A DNA stretch of 64,000 nucleotides from Nakamurella multipartita DSM 44233 (lineage in GTDB: Bacteria > Actinomycetota > Actinomycetes > Mycobacteriales > Nakamurellaceae), in assembly GCF_000024365.1 (NCBI RefSeq), contig NC_013235.1:2666001-2730000 (forward strand), in the 5' to 3' direction. The position numbers were made by a program, and so were the translations under genes. This document shows, piece by piece, positions 51,989 through 60,593 of the stretch. Position 1 is the stretch's first letter; each line of letters begins with the position of its first letter. The notes under the pieces were generated by a model. That model was not told the origin of the DNA, did not search any database, and was given only the letters and a program-made list of their open reading frames with translations.

Positions 51989-54900
51989 GTGATCACGCTG
52001 TCGCAGCACAAGCGCCCACCGCGGCGCCGGCCCGCGCCCGCCGGACCGCCGGCCGAGGCGCCGGAGGCGGTGACCGCGCCGACGATCGCGGCCCTGCGGG
52101 CCGGCCGGCGCGATCTGGCGGCTCGCGAGGTGCAACGGGTGCAGGCGCAGGCCGGGAACCGGGCGGTTGCCGTCACCTTGCAGCGGGACCAATGGATTCG
52201 GGGCCGGCCGGTGCAGTACACCCGCCAGAACCGGCCGAGCAAGGGCGCCGACGTACGCGCGGCCCTCCGCTCCGAGCTGCCCGGCCTGTTGACCGGTCTG
52301 TCCGAGCAGCAGCTCGACCGGTGGCAGCAGGTGGTCGACTACTACGCGGTCAAGCGTCACATCGACCTCGAACTGGCCCAGCTGCGGGCCGACTACGACG
52401 CGCGCTATCCCGGGCTCAAGGTCGAGGGCCAGGGCATGTACGCGGGCTTGGGCCAGTACCACGACCAGGTACGCCAGATCACCCGGGACCAACCGCGCCA
52501 CCCTCCGGGTGACGACCGGCTCGTCGTCGATCCGCAGGCCCTGCTGGCCGACGACGTCACCGCGCCGCCCGAATGGGATGTCAAGGCAGAGAAGGACTTC
52601 CGCCAGTGGGCGGTGGCGCGGCTGCGGGCGGATCCGCCGGTGTTCGACATGTACCCCGACCACGACGACGAGATCGTCTCCCGGCGCACGGCGCTGGGGA
52701 CCTACACGACCAAAGGCATCATCACGCTGTCCGACCTGCGCCACCGGTTCGCTGCGGAGTACCAGACACGGGTGGTCGATCGTCCCGAATGGCGCACGCT
52801 CCACCAGGCCTACCGGGAGACCCTTGAGGCCTACTTCGACGCGACCCGGGTGCACCGGGAACGCAGTGACATCAACAAGGCGAACAAGGGCTGGTTCGGC
52901 GTCGACATCGTCCGCAACATCATCGAGGCGGTGGGGGAGGGCGACCAGGACTACCCGTCGATCCGGCAATGGGACGAGCCGAAACGGTTGATCGATCAGG
53001 CGGGCCCGGCATTGCGCGCCGGGCAGTTCGAGTTGGCCGTGCCGCTGCTGGCGATGGCCGAACTGGCGACGGCGCAAGCCGCGCAGCGGATCTTCGCCTA
53101 CGACAACCGCGTCGAGACGGGCGCGGCTGTCGCGGTGAAATGGCTCAACCGGGTCAAGACGGCCGGCTCGGTAGCCGCGGGCATCGCGGCCGGGCCGCTG
53201 GGCATCACCGGCTCGGCGCTGGTCGCCGGCGGTTACACCTTTGTCCAGGAGGGCGCCCAGAACGCGTCGGCCCTGGCCCACGGGCAACGCACGGATCTCG
53301 GGCTGGCCGGCCTGGTCAAGCAGGCGGGGGTGGCGACCGTGCTCGGCCTGCTCGGCGGCGCGCTGCAGACCCGGTTCCAGGCCGCCCTGTCGGCGCGGCT
53401 CGCCCAGGCGACCGGCACCGCCGGCGGAGCCTTGCGCGAGTGGGGCACCAGTGCGGGCGCGGCCGGGCTGACGCAGGTCTACCAGACGGCCGCTGAACTA
53501 GCGTTGAACGCGGTGGTCAACGGACAGGCCGTGCCCACCAGCGCGGATCAACTCGCCGACCTGGTCATCGACAAGGTGCTCGAGGGTGCGGTGATGGACG
53601 TCGCGCTCAAAGGACCCTCGGCCCGGGTCGCCCGGGAGTACCAGGCTTGGCGGGCCGGCCGGAGCGCCCCGGTCATCACCGGTCCCGGCGCCGGTCCGGA
53701 AGTGAAACCGGCTGGTGGTCAGAGAAAGTCGACCGATCTGCCGGACGCCCGGACGATGCCCGATGACGTGGCCCGACGGTTGCTGCGCGAGGGTGGTGGC
53801 TGGGAGCGGCTGCACACCGAGCTGCGCACCGGCTCCGGTCTCGGCCAGGGCTTGACCGTGCCCGAACGGCAAGCCCTGATCAGCCGGTTCGAGACCACCC
53901 GGGAGCTGCTGGCTCGCGATGTCGCCGCGGTGTTCGACGGCACCGTGTCGATCACTGAGGGCGATGGTGGCCGCCGGCTCGAGGTCCGGTTCACCGGCGA
54001 CGGGGCGGCGCAGCACGTGGCCGAGGCCAGGGCCTACCTGGACACCAAGCATCCAGGCTGGGCCACGGAGACCGGCGTCGTCCTGGACGCCGGACCCAAG
54101 GCCACCGGCGCCGGTCCCCGATCCGAGCGGCTGGCCGCCGCCCTGGAACATGTCTCCCCCCGGGCCCGCCGGCTGGCCGCCCGGCTCACCCCGCTGTACG
54201 AACGGTGGACCGGCCTGGATGCCGCGCAACGCCTGGAGCTGCTGGTCGGGGTGGTGAACGAACAACTGCGGGCGGCGGGGATCCCGGAGGTCAACGCCGG
54301 ATTCGGCAGTCGCGGGGCCGCCGAGAACGGGCGGTTCGTGCCCAAGCACTGGGAGCTGCAGATCAACGCGGCCCTGCTCAAGGGCCACACCCAGACTCCG
54401 GAGCAGTTCGCCAAGGCCTGCGAGATCGCCATCCACGAGGGCCATCACGCGATCCAGACGTTCCGCGCGGCCCGGACCAATCCGGTCATGGCCGAGCAAC
54501 ACCTGGATGCCGTCGCCTTCAAGGCAGTGATGGACGCGAACCGTCCCGGGGCCAAGGCCGAACCGATCAAACTGTCGTCGTTGGAATGGGTCGAAGCCGC
54601 GCAGGTCCGCGAGAGCATGTGGGGCAGTGGAAAGGCCTACAACGAGCAGGTCTACGCGCGGATGGACGCCGCCGACGAGGCGCTCACCAAGGCCGGCGAC
54701 CTGTGGCGGCTGTACACCAACCTGCCCAGCGGGTCGGCCGAAAAGCGCCTGGCCGCAGCCCGTTTCATCGAGGCTACGCGTGCCCGGGACGTCGCCCACG
54801 ACGAGTACATGAACCTGCCCGAGGAGGTGGAAGCCTGGCGGTTGGGGCTGGAGACCAAGGCGGCGGTCGCCGAGCGGCTCCGGCTCGACGCGTCGATCAC

Positions 54901-55105
54901 CCAGGCCCGCGCCCGCCTGGCCGCCGCGCACGACGCCGCCTCCGGCCTGGAAGATCCGTTCCTGCAGCAGATGCTGGACCCGCAGAACCCGCCGACGGCG
55001 GCGGCCCAGGAGGCCCTGCAACGGGCGCTCAAGGTCGAACGGGCCTCGCGCACCGCGCTGCGCATCCTGATCGAGCGGCGGGCGCGGCTGGCGCTGCGGG
55101 GGTGA
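51989..55105 (+). CDS. Large secreted-toxin-like protein with C-terminal HExxH domain
   Basis: A 1038-residue protein not recognised as a whole. The N-terminal 70 residues are Pro/Ala/Arg-rich and include QAQAGNRAVAVTLQRD (about 53-67), resembling the QxxAGNxAVxxLxQR tag of actinobacterial injection-system or polymorphic-toxin cargo. A charged helical region follows. A glycine/alanine hydrophobic block lies at about residues 390-480 (GSVAAGIAAGPLGITGSALV, VATVLGLLGGALQ). The C-terminal domain has a zincin motif HEGHH (His816, Glu817, His820) in EIAIHEGHHAIQTFRAAR, then a long helical tail. The GTG at 51989 is the likely start; the frame upstream is weak. No signal peptide. Probably an exported metallopeptidase effector. 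Confidence 0.65.
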   Translation: MITLSQHKRPPRRRPAPAGPPAEAPEAVTAPTIAALRAGRRDLAAREVQRVQAQAGNRAVAVTLQRDQWIRGRPVQYTRQNRPSKGADVRAALRSELPGLLTGLSEQQLDRWQQVVDYYAVKRHIDLELAQLRADYDARYPGLKVEGQGMYAGLGQYHDQVRQITRDQPRHPPGDDRLVVDPQALLADDVTAPPEWDVKAEKDFRQWAVARLRADPPVFDMYPDHDDEIVSRRTALGTYTTKGIITLSDLRHRFAAEYQTRVVDRPEWRTLHQAYRETLEAYFDATRVHRERSDINKANKGWFGVDIVRNIIEAVGEGDQDYPSIRQWDEPKRLIDQAGPALRAGQFELAVPLLAMAELATAQAAQRIFAYDNRVETGAAVAVKWLNRVKTAGSVAAGIAAGPLGITGSALVAGGYTFVQEGAQNASALAHGQRTDLGLAGLVKQAGVATVLGLLGGALQTRFQAALSARLAQATGTAGGALREWGTSAGAAGLTQVYQTAAELALNAVVNGQAVPTSADQLADLVIDKVLEGAVMDVALKGPSARVAREYQAWRAGRSAPVITGPGAGPEVKPAGGQRKSTDLPDARTMPDDVARRLLREGGGWERLHTELRTGSGLGQGLTVPERQALISRFETTRELLARDVAAVFDGTVSITEGDGGRRLEVRFTGDGAAQHVAEARAYLDTKHPGWATETGVVLDAGPKATGAGPRSERLAAALEHVSPRARRLAARLTPLYERWTGLDAAQRLELLVGVVNEQLRAAGIPEVNAGFGSRGAAENGRFVPKHWELQINAALLKGHTQTPEQFAKACEIAIHEGHHAIQTFRAARTNPVMAEQHLDAVAFKAVMDANRPGAKAEPIKLSSLEWVEAAQVRESMWGSGKAYNEQVYARMDAADEALTKAGDLWRLYTNLPSGSAEKRLAAARFIEATRARDVAHDEYMNLPEEVEAWRLGLETKAAVAERLRLDASITQARARLAAAHDAASGLEDPFLQQMLDPQNPPTAAAQEALQRALKVERASRTALRILIERRARLALRG

Positions 55106-55201
55106 TCGTGGGTTCCGATCCGGTCGACGGGCCGGGCCCGGTTGCACGAACGACAGCCGCGCGTGACCATGATGGGCAATTCGGACAAATCTGGAGTCTT
55201 C

Positions 55202-55933
55202 ATGACCGATCAACGGGCCGACTTCTCGAGCCTCACCGCGCTGTTCATCAACACGACGTTGACCAGATCCCCGGGCATCAGCCACACCCAACGGCTCATC
55301 GACATCAGCGCCGGCATCATGGCCAAGCAGGGGGTGACGGTAGACCAGTTCCGGGCCGTCGACCACCGGATCGCGACCGGGGTCTACCCGGACATGCGAG
55401 AGCACGGGTGGGAGGTCGATGAGTGGCCGGAGCTGTTCCCGCGTGTGCTGGCCGCCGACATCCTGGTGATCGGCGGACCGATCTGGTTGGGGGACAACAG
55501 CAGTGAAACCAAGAAGATCATCGAACGGCTCTATGCCCATTCGGGCGAGCTCAACGACAAGGGCCAGTGGCTGTACTACGGGCGGGTCGGTGGCTGCCTG
55601 ATCACCGGGAACGAGGACGGCATCAAACACTGCGCGTCCAACGTCCTGTACAGCCTGCAGCACATCGGCTACAGCATCCCGCCGCAGGCTGACGCCGGAT
55701 GGATCGGCGAGGCCGGCCCGGGACCCAGTTACGGCGACCTGCTCGAGGACGGCACCCGGGCCGGCGTCGAGAACGACTTCACCAACCGCAACACGACCTT
55801 CATGACCTGGAACCTGTTGCAGTTGGCCGCCGTGCTCCGGCAGGCCGGCGGGTTTCCGGCCTTTGGCAACCAACGCAAGGAGTGGGACGCCGGCACCCGC
55901 TTCGACTTCGAGAACCCCGAATATCGCTCCTAG
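55202..55933 (+). CDS. Flavodoxin-like / NADPH-dependent FMN reductase family protein
   Basis: A 243-residue flavodoxin-fold protein: LTALFINTTLTRSPGISHTQRLIDISAGIMAKQGV (FMN phosphate loop), the AADILVIGGPIWLGDNSSETKKIIERLYAHSG segment, and YYGRVGGCLITGNEDGIKHCA. The C-terminal half (TFMTWNLLQLAAVLRQAGGFPAFG) is typical of long FMN reductase members of Actinomycetota. It probably reduces quinones or flavins. The ATG at 55202 has GGAG about six bases upstream (55193-55196). It stands between the two large cargo-like genes. Confidence 0.85.
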   Translation: MTDQRADFSSLTALFINTTLTRSPGISHTQRLIDISAGIMAKQGVTVDQFRAVDHRIATGVYPDMREHGWEVDEWPELFPRVLAADILVIGGPIWLGDNSSETKKIIERLYAHSGELNDKGQWLYYGRVGGCLITGNEDGIKHCASNVLYSLQHIGYSIPPQADAGWIGEAGPGPSYGDLLEDGTRAGVENDFTNRNTTFMTWNLLQLAAVLRQAGGFPAFGNQRKEWDAGTRFDFENPEYRS

Positions 55934-55999
55934 CGGACACGCTGACCGTCCAGGCGTGCTCACGCGGACGGGTGCTCCCGCCCGGCTCATCGGGCGAGG

Positions 56000-56137
56000 G
56001 GCGCGACCCAGGCGAGCCAGGTCCTGGGTCCGCTCGTCGATCCCGACGGCGATGAACCGGCTCAGCATGCCGCTGGGATCCAGCACGCCGAGCGCGGCGT
56101 AGTCGGCATCGACCAGCTCGCGGGCGGCCGGATCAGA
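56000..56137 (-). pseudogene. Remnant of a DosS/DevS-like GAF domain
   Basis: A short open stretch encodes AARELVDADYAALGVLDPSG, then MLSRFIAVGIDERTQDLARLG, which matches the beginning of the first GAF domain of DosS/DevS-type sensor kinases (VDAxYxALGVxxPDGxLxxFVxxGxDxxTxxxIG). There is no start, and the similarity ends at about 56006, followed by unrelated sequence. It is a truncated kinase fragment with nothing of the catalytic core nearby. It slightly overlaps the end of the 113-residue gene. Confidence 0.55.
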
Positions 56138-56474
56138 CGCTGTGCGGATGGAGCTGCTCGCTGAGCCGGTGCGCGATCCGCACGGCGGCGCGCGCCTGGT
56201 CCATGCCGGCCGCGGCGGCCTGCAGATGGTTGGCCACCCGCGTGCAGACGAACTCCGGCGTCACCGAGCTGTCCTCCTGGTCCAGCCGGACCCCCTCGGC
56301 GCCGTCGGGCAAGTTCTCCGCGCTGGCGGACAAACGCCGGCTGTAGGCGCTGAGGGCGCCGATCAGCTCGTCGAGATGGCCCAGGGCTCGGTGCAACCCG
56401 GCAAGGTCGGTGGGCAGGTCGGTGCCGGCCTGCTGGATGCCGGTCGCGGCGGTGATCAGTGCTCGGCTGTTCAT
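56133..56474 (-). CDS. Small helical hypothetical protein
   Basis: A 113-residue, cysteine-poor, largely helical protein without signal or membrane segment: LAGLHRALGHLDELIGALSAYSRRLSASAENL, then TPEFVCTRVANHLQAAAAGMDQARAAVRIAHRLSEQLH. I do not recognise a family. The start is the ATG at 56474. It is transcribed away from the DUF4157 gene and lies between the two cargo-like genes, so a chaperone or accessory role is conceivable but unsupported. Confidence 0.6.
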   Translation of the reverse strand: MNSRALITAATGIQQAGTDLPTDLAGLHRALGHLDELIGALSAYSRRLSASAENLPDGAEGVRLDQEDSSVTPEFVCTRVANHLQAAAAGMDQARAAVRIAHRLSEQLHPHSV

Positions 56475-56851
56475 GTGGTGTTCGGGCTCCTCGGTGGGGT
56501 TTCTGATCCGTTGATGACCCTCCGACCGGTGGCCATCGCCAGCGAACCGGCTTCCGTTCCCGATTCCCCGCGGGACTGCTGGGTCGGACCGCCGTCCCGG
56601 GTGCAGTACGACTATCCATCGACCGGCCCGGCGGGGACAGGGTCGAAGGTCTCGGCTCCGGCGGGGCGTCCGGAACGGTGGCGCGGGCCGCGTCGGTCGA
56701 GCGAGCGTCGAGCGGTGGAGACGGGAGTGTTGTCGGGAGGTGGTTCCTGTGGCGAACCACCTCAGGTGGGGGCATCCTGAGCGCGCGGGCAGGACTGGCG
56801 CACCGCGAACGCGGCCTGATCCGGCGGGTCGCCGACAGATGGAGAGACCCC
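56475..56851. other. Intergenic region before the DUF4157 gene
   Basis: A 377-base divergent gap. It holds one degenerate DosR-like palindrome (56640-56653) and the GGAGAG ribosome-binding site at 56841-56846. Open frames continue through it but have no coding signature. Confidence 0.45.
56640..56653. promoter_or_regulatory. Degenerate DosR-like palindrome
   Basis: GGGTCGAAGGTCTC (reverse GAGACCTTCGACCC), 166 bases upstream of the small helical gene start and about 199 before the DUF4157 gene. Confidence 0.35.
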
Positions 56852-58900
56852 GTGGGCAATCGGCGCCAGATGAGCGGTCGGCAGGGCGGATCTCGGTCGG
56901 GGCTCGGCGATGACCGGATGACCGGTTCGCCGGACGTTCCGGGCCCGTCGGGGGGCGCACCAGCACCGGTGGCCATCCCTGGTCTGTCCGTGCCGACGCC
57001 CGATGGCCACGCGATCCGACGCCTGGCCCGGACGGACGATCCTCTGGGTGGATCACCGATCGACGCCGATCTGAGCGCGGCGCTCGGACGCCGCCGCGGC
57101 CGCGGACGGCCGTTGCCCGACGGCATCGCCCGTTCCATCAGCGACGCGGTGGGCGCCGATCCGGAGCGTGTCCGAATCCACACCGGCGCCGAGCCGGCTG
57201 CGCTCGCGCGATCGGTCCAGGCGGTTGCCTTCACCCAGGGCTCGGACATCTATTTCGGGTCCGGCGCCTTCTCCCCGCACACCGTTGCCGGACAACGCGT
57301 ACTCGCGCACGAGTTGGCGCATACGGTCCAACCGGCCGCCGGCGCCGGCGGGATCGTCGGTCGGGCGGCCGACCCGGCCGAGGCCGACGCCGATCGGCGG
57401 GCCGACACCGCCCTGCGGCGGTTGCAGCGGCGGGCCGGCGTCGATGCCGAGGGCCGGGTGCCCGAGGCGGACCGGCCACGGGAGCGAGCCGGGTCAACCG
57501 CCGGTATCCGCCGCCTGGTCGGTTTCGAGGTCGAGATCAGTGTCCCGACAATCGCTGTCGGGACATCGACACCGGTGCTGGCGGCCGGGGTCAACCCACC
57601 GGCACCGGAGATCGGGAACTTCTTCGGGGGCGGGCTGACCTACAAGCAGGAACTCGGGTCCATCGACGGACCCGACCGAACCAAGATCACGCTGACGCCG
57701 GACCACAATCAGTTGGAGGGCAAGGGGGCGGAGGTCTTCGCCGCGCTCAAGGAGATGAGTCCGCGGGCTCTCGCCGGGGCCACGTACGTCCCCCTGAGCA
57801 ACCTCGAGTACGGCACTCCGGCGCTCGACGAGCTGGCTCCAGGCTCCGATGCGCGCTTTCAGGCAATGGCGAGCGCCATCGACGCGCACACCAAGACGAT
57901 CATGGACGCCGACCCGCAACACGTGCTGAGCGCGATCCCGAATGCGCGCGGGTTCCGGGCGGGTGCGCCGCAGAAGTTGATCGGCACCTGGCTGTCCGGG
58001 GTGCCCAAATCCGAACGCTTCAAGACGGCGTGGAACGAGATGGCCAAGCTGATCAAGTGGGAGATGTACGTGCAGGCGACGGTCGGCATCATGCCGACGG
58101 GGCTGGCCAGCCTGTACGCGCAGCAGGCCAAGGACATGCAGGCCGATCCGGATGCTCCGGACAGCGCGCTGGCCGCCATCAAGGACGGGATGGACGCGAT
58201 CGCGGCGCTGTCGGCCACCTTCGATACCCAGCCGTTCGTGACCGACCTCAAGCTCAAGCCCGGCGATGTGCAGGCGTTGCGCGGGGTGCTGACCATGGCG
58301 GCCTCCTACGCGGTCGGAAACGCACTGGGCAGAACCAGCTTGATGAGCGATACGTCGAAGAACAGCGTCCAGATGCTGCTCAAGCTGGCGCGGACCGGCC
58401 TGGTGGTCGACGCGCTGCCCACCTACCTGAAGAAATTCAAGGGTGCGGGAGCCAATGAGAAGGTGGTGGCGCTCATCGACCGGGCCGCGACGTGGATCCA
58501 TCAGATGCCGCAGACCTGGCTGGATCACTGGACCGACGAACCGTATGAGGCCGAGGTGACCAGGGAGCCCATCTACGGTCGTCCCACGATGGATCCGGTG
58601 GATGCGACCAAGGCTCTGATCACGGACATGCTCACCGGAACGGCCACCATTCCGGTGATCGGCCCGGGCGATGAAGGACGCCTGCCCAAGAACGATGCCG
58701 CGCCGGCGGCCGTGGCGGCCGCCTCGGGGGCCCAACAGGGGATCCCGCTCGAGTTCCGGTGGATCACCGAATTCCCGGACGGGCCCGGTGAACTCTGGAA
58801 GGTGTTCGCATCGGTCCTGCGGGACGTCCGCGCCGCCAATCTGGCGTTGATCCCCGAGTCGGACGCCGCGCCGATCCTGGCCGCGGTGAAGAAACCGTGA
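56852..58900 (+). CDS. DUF4157 domain protein with unknown C-terminal domain (injection-system cargo-like)
   Basis: A 682-residue protein. Residues about 75-160 are a DUF4157 domain: LPDGIARSISDAVGADPERVRIHTG, AVAFTQGSDIYFGSGAFSP and VLAHELAHTVQ with an HExxH (His153, Glu154, His157). DUF4157 proteins are typical of extracellular contractile injection and polymorphic toxin systems. After a charged linker, RRLVGFEVEISVPTIAVG opens a domain with YKQELGSIDG, ITLTPDHNQLEG and LEYGTPALDEL, faintly like the G-x-E-x-E start of amidoligase-type glutamine synthetase folds. The rest is helical. The GTG at 56852 was chosen because GGAGAG lies five bases upstream. Confidence 0.75.
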   Translation: MGNRRQMSGRQGGSRSGLGDDRMTGSPDVPGPSGGAPAPVAIPGLSVPTPDGHAIRRLARTDDPLGGSPIDADLSAALGRRRGRGRPLPDGIARSISDAVGADPERVRIHTGAEPAALARSVQAVAFTQGSDIYFGSGAFSPHTVAGQRVLAHELAHTVQPAAGAGGIVGRAADPAEADADRRADTALRRLQRRAGVDAEGRVPEADRPRERAGSTAGIRRLVGFEVEISVPTIAVGTSTPVLAAGVNPPAPEIGNFFGGGLTYKQELGSIDGPDRTKITLTPDHNQLEGKGAEVFAALKEMSPRALAGATYVPLSNLEYGTPALDELAPGSDARFQAMASAIDAHTKTIMDADPQHVLSAIPNARGFRAGAPQKLIGTWLSGVPKSERFKTAWNEMAKLIKWEMYVQATVGIMPTGLASLYAQQAKDMQADPDAPDSALAAIKDGMDAIAALSATFDTQPFVTDLKLKPGDVQALRGVLTMAASYAVGNALGRTSLMSDTSKNSVQMLLKLARTGLVVDALPTYLKKFKGAGANEKVVALIDRAATWIHQMPQTWLDHWTDEPYEAEVTREPIYGRPTMDPVDATKALITDMLTGTATIPVIGPGDEGRLPKNDAAPAAVAAASGAQQGIPLEFRWITEFPDGPGELWKVFASVLRDVRAANLALIPESDAAPILAAVKKP

Positions 58901-58925
58901 CGGCCGGCGACCCGCTCGCGACCAC

Positions 58926-60494
58926 CTACAACGCCACGATGATCTGCACCAGCAGCACCTTGGCGATCATCTGGATGGCGAACAGGGCGGTGAACCCGGC
59001 GTCCATCCGATCGTCGTCGACCTTGGCATTGCCGTAGGCCAGGATGGCCGGCTGGCTGATGAAGCCGGCCAGCAGGCCGGCGGCCCGCACCGGACTCGTG
59101 CCGAACATCCGGGCCACCACCACCATCAGCAGATCGGCCAGCACCACCACGATGACGCCGGTGACGACCACCCGCAGGCCCAGCCCGGTGAAGGCCTGCG
59201 AGGCGAACGCCTGCCCGGAGGCCAGCCCGGTCGCGGCCAGGAACAGCAGCAGGCCGAGCTGCCGGATGGTGAGGTTGGCCGAGTTCGGCAGTCCCCAGAC
59301 GATCGGCCCGGTCCGCTCCAGCCGGCCCAGCACCATGCCGACGATCAGCGGGCCGGCCGCCGCGCCCAGGCTGAGCTTGATGCTGCCGGGCATCGGGATG
59401 GTGATCAACCCGATCAGCAGACCGAGAGCCAGGCCGATTCCCAGGCTCAGCGCGTCGACCTCGCTGACTTTGCGTTCGGAATCACCCAGGTAGTGCCCGA
59501 CGTCGGACATGCACCGGCGGGGCACGACCACCCGCAACCGATCTCCCAACTCCACCACCAGGTCGTCGTAGGCGAGCAGTTCGGTGTCGCCCCGGCGCAC
59601 CCGGGTGATGATGCCGTCGTAGCGCTGCGGGATGTCCAGGCTGCCGACGCTGCGCCCGGCGATCATCGGATTGGAGATCAGGATCCGCCGGTAGTCGACC
59701 TCCGAGCGGTCGTGCGCCAGATGGTGGCGGCATTTGCGCCCTAGGAAATCGCAGGCCGCGGCGGCCATCTCCGCCGGCGCGATCACCACCACCCGGTCGC
59801 CCGGCCGGAACTGCTCGTCCTCGTGGACGACCCGGGTCCGGTCGTCCCGCCGGAGGTAGGAGAACCGCACGAGATGCTGGGCGAACCCGGGCACCTCGCT
59901 CATCCGCACCGGCCGCTGCACCTCGATGGTGAAGTCGACCAGCGCCTGCGCGGCCAGCGGTGGCTGGTCCTTCGGACAGGGCCAACTGCGGTTCAGAATG
60001 ACCGCCATCGCCACGATGGTGAGCACCACGCCGAACGGGTAGCTCAGTGCGTACCCGACCGCCGGTTCGTTGCTCGCCGCCTTGGCCGTCGCCGAGGCCA
60101 GCGCCGGAGTGCTGGTCAGGGCGCCGGCGAAGGTGCCGCCCTGGATCGCCGAACTCAGCCCCATCACCCGGCCGACGGCCATGATCACCGCGGTGGCGGC
60201 CGCGAGCACAACGATCGCGCTGAGCATCAGTGGCAGCTGCCGGCGCAGCGAGTGGAAGAACACCGAACCGGAGGCGAGACCGACGGTGTAGACGAACAGG
60301 GCCAGGCCGAGGGTGCGAACCAGATCCAGCCCCTGACCCAATCGCGGGTCGAGGGCACCGAACAGCAGGCCGACGAACAGCGCACCGGCCGGCCCGATCT
60401 TCACCGGGCCGAACGGGACGATGCCCAGCAGGGTGCCGAGCGCGACCACGACCATGATCGTCAGCAGGGGGCTGCCGGCCAGAACCTCGGTCAT
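58926..60494 (-). CDS. AspT/YidE family transporter with TrkA-C domains
   Basis: A 522-residue aspartate:alanine-exchanger-family membrane protein. Two hydrophobic halves (about residues 1-175 and 345-522) each begin with a LGxLLGxxxx-type repeat (VVALGTLLGIVPFGPVKIGPAG, ALGLLIGLITIPMPGSIKLSLG). They flank two RCK-C (TrkA-C) regulatory domains (VVHEDEQFRPGDRVVVIAP, LLAYDDLVVELGDRLRVVVP). GTFAGALTSTPALA is a family motif. It would exchange dicarboxylic amino acids or similar solutes. The start is the ATG at 60494; a DosR-like box lies 78-91 bases upstream. Confidence 0.88.
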   Translation of the reverse strand: MTEVLAGSPLLTIMVVVALGTLLGIVPFGPVKIGPAGALFVGLLFGALDPRLGQGLDLVRTLGLALFVYTVGLASGSVFFHSLRRQLPLMLSAIVVLAAATAVIMAVGRVMGLSSAIQGGTFAGALTSTPALASATAKAASNEPAVGYALSYPFGVVLTIVAMAVILNRSWPCPKDQPPLAAQALVDFTIEVQRPVRMSEVPGFAQHLVRFSYLRRDDRTRVVHEDEQFRPGDRVVVIAPAEMAAAACDFLGRKCRHHLAHDRSEVDYRRILISNPMIAGRSVGSLDIPQRYDGIITRVRRGDTELLAYDDLVVELGDRLRVVVPRRCMSDVGHYLGDSERKVSEVDALSLGIGLALGLLIGLITIPMPGSIKLSLGAAAGPLIVGMVLGRLERTGPIVWGLPNSANLTIRQLGLLLFLAATGLASGQAFASQAFTGLGLRVVVTGVIVVVLADLLMVVVARMFGTSPVRAAGLLAGFISQPAILAYGNAKVDDDRMDAGFTALFAIQMIAKVLLVQIIVAL

Positions 60495-60571
60495 CGCGGC
60501 GACGCCAGCCCGTCGGCGCAGGGCACCTTTGCCATGATCGGGACGGTAGCGCCGGGACCGGCCGGGCGGAG

Positions 60572-60585
60572 GAGCCAAAGGTCCC
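60572..60585. promoter_or_regulatory. DosR-like palindrome upstream of the AspT-type transporter
   Basis: GAGCCAAAGGTCCC (reverse GGGACCTTTGGCTC), at 78-91 bases before the transporter start, in a gap of about 100 bases. Good arm match. Confidence 0.5.
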
Positions 60586-60593
60586 GGGCCTGG

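Noticed and set aside
53498-56086. 862-codon open frame antisense to the cargo-like and flavodoxin genes
   Set aside because: It is a by-product of high GC third positions; no domain is recognisable except the short GAF-like segment at its beginning, reported separately.
51251-58900. Prophage or complete contractile injection locus
   Set aside because: No sheath, tube, baseplate, terminase, portal, integrase or AAA ATPase genes are present, only cargo-like proteins.
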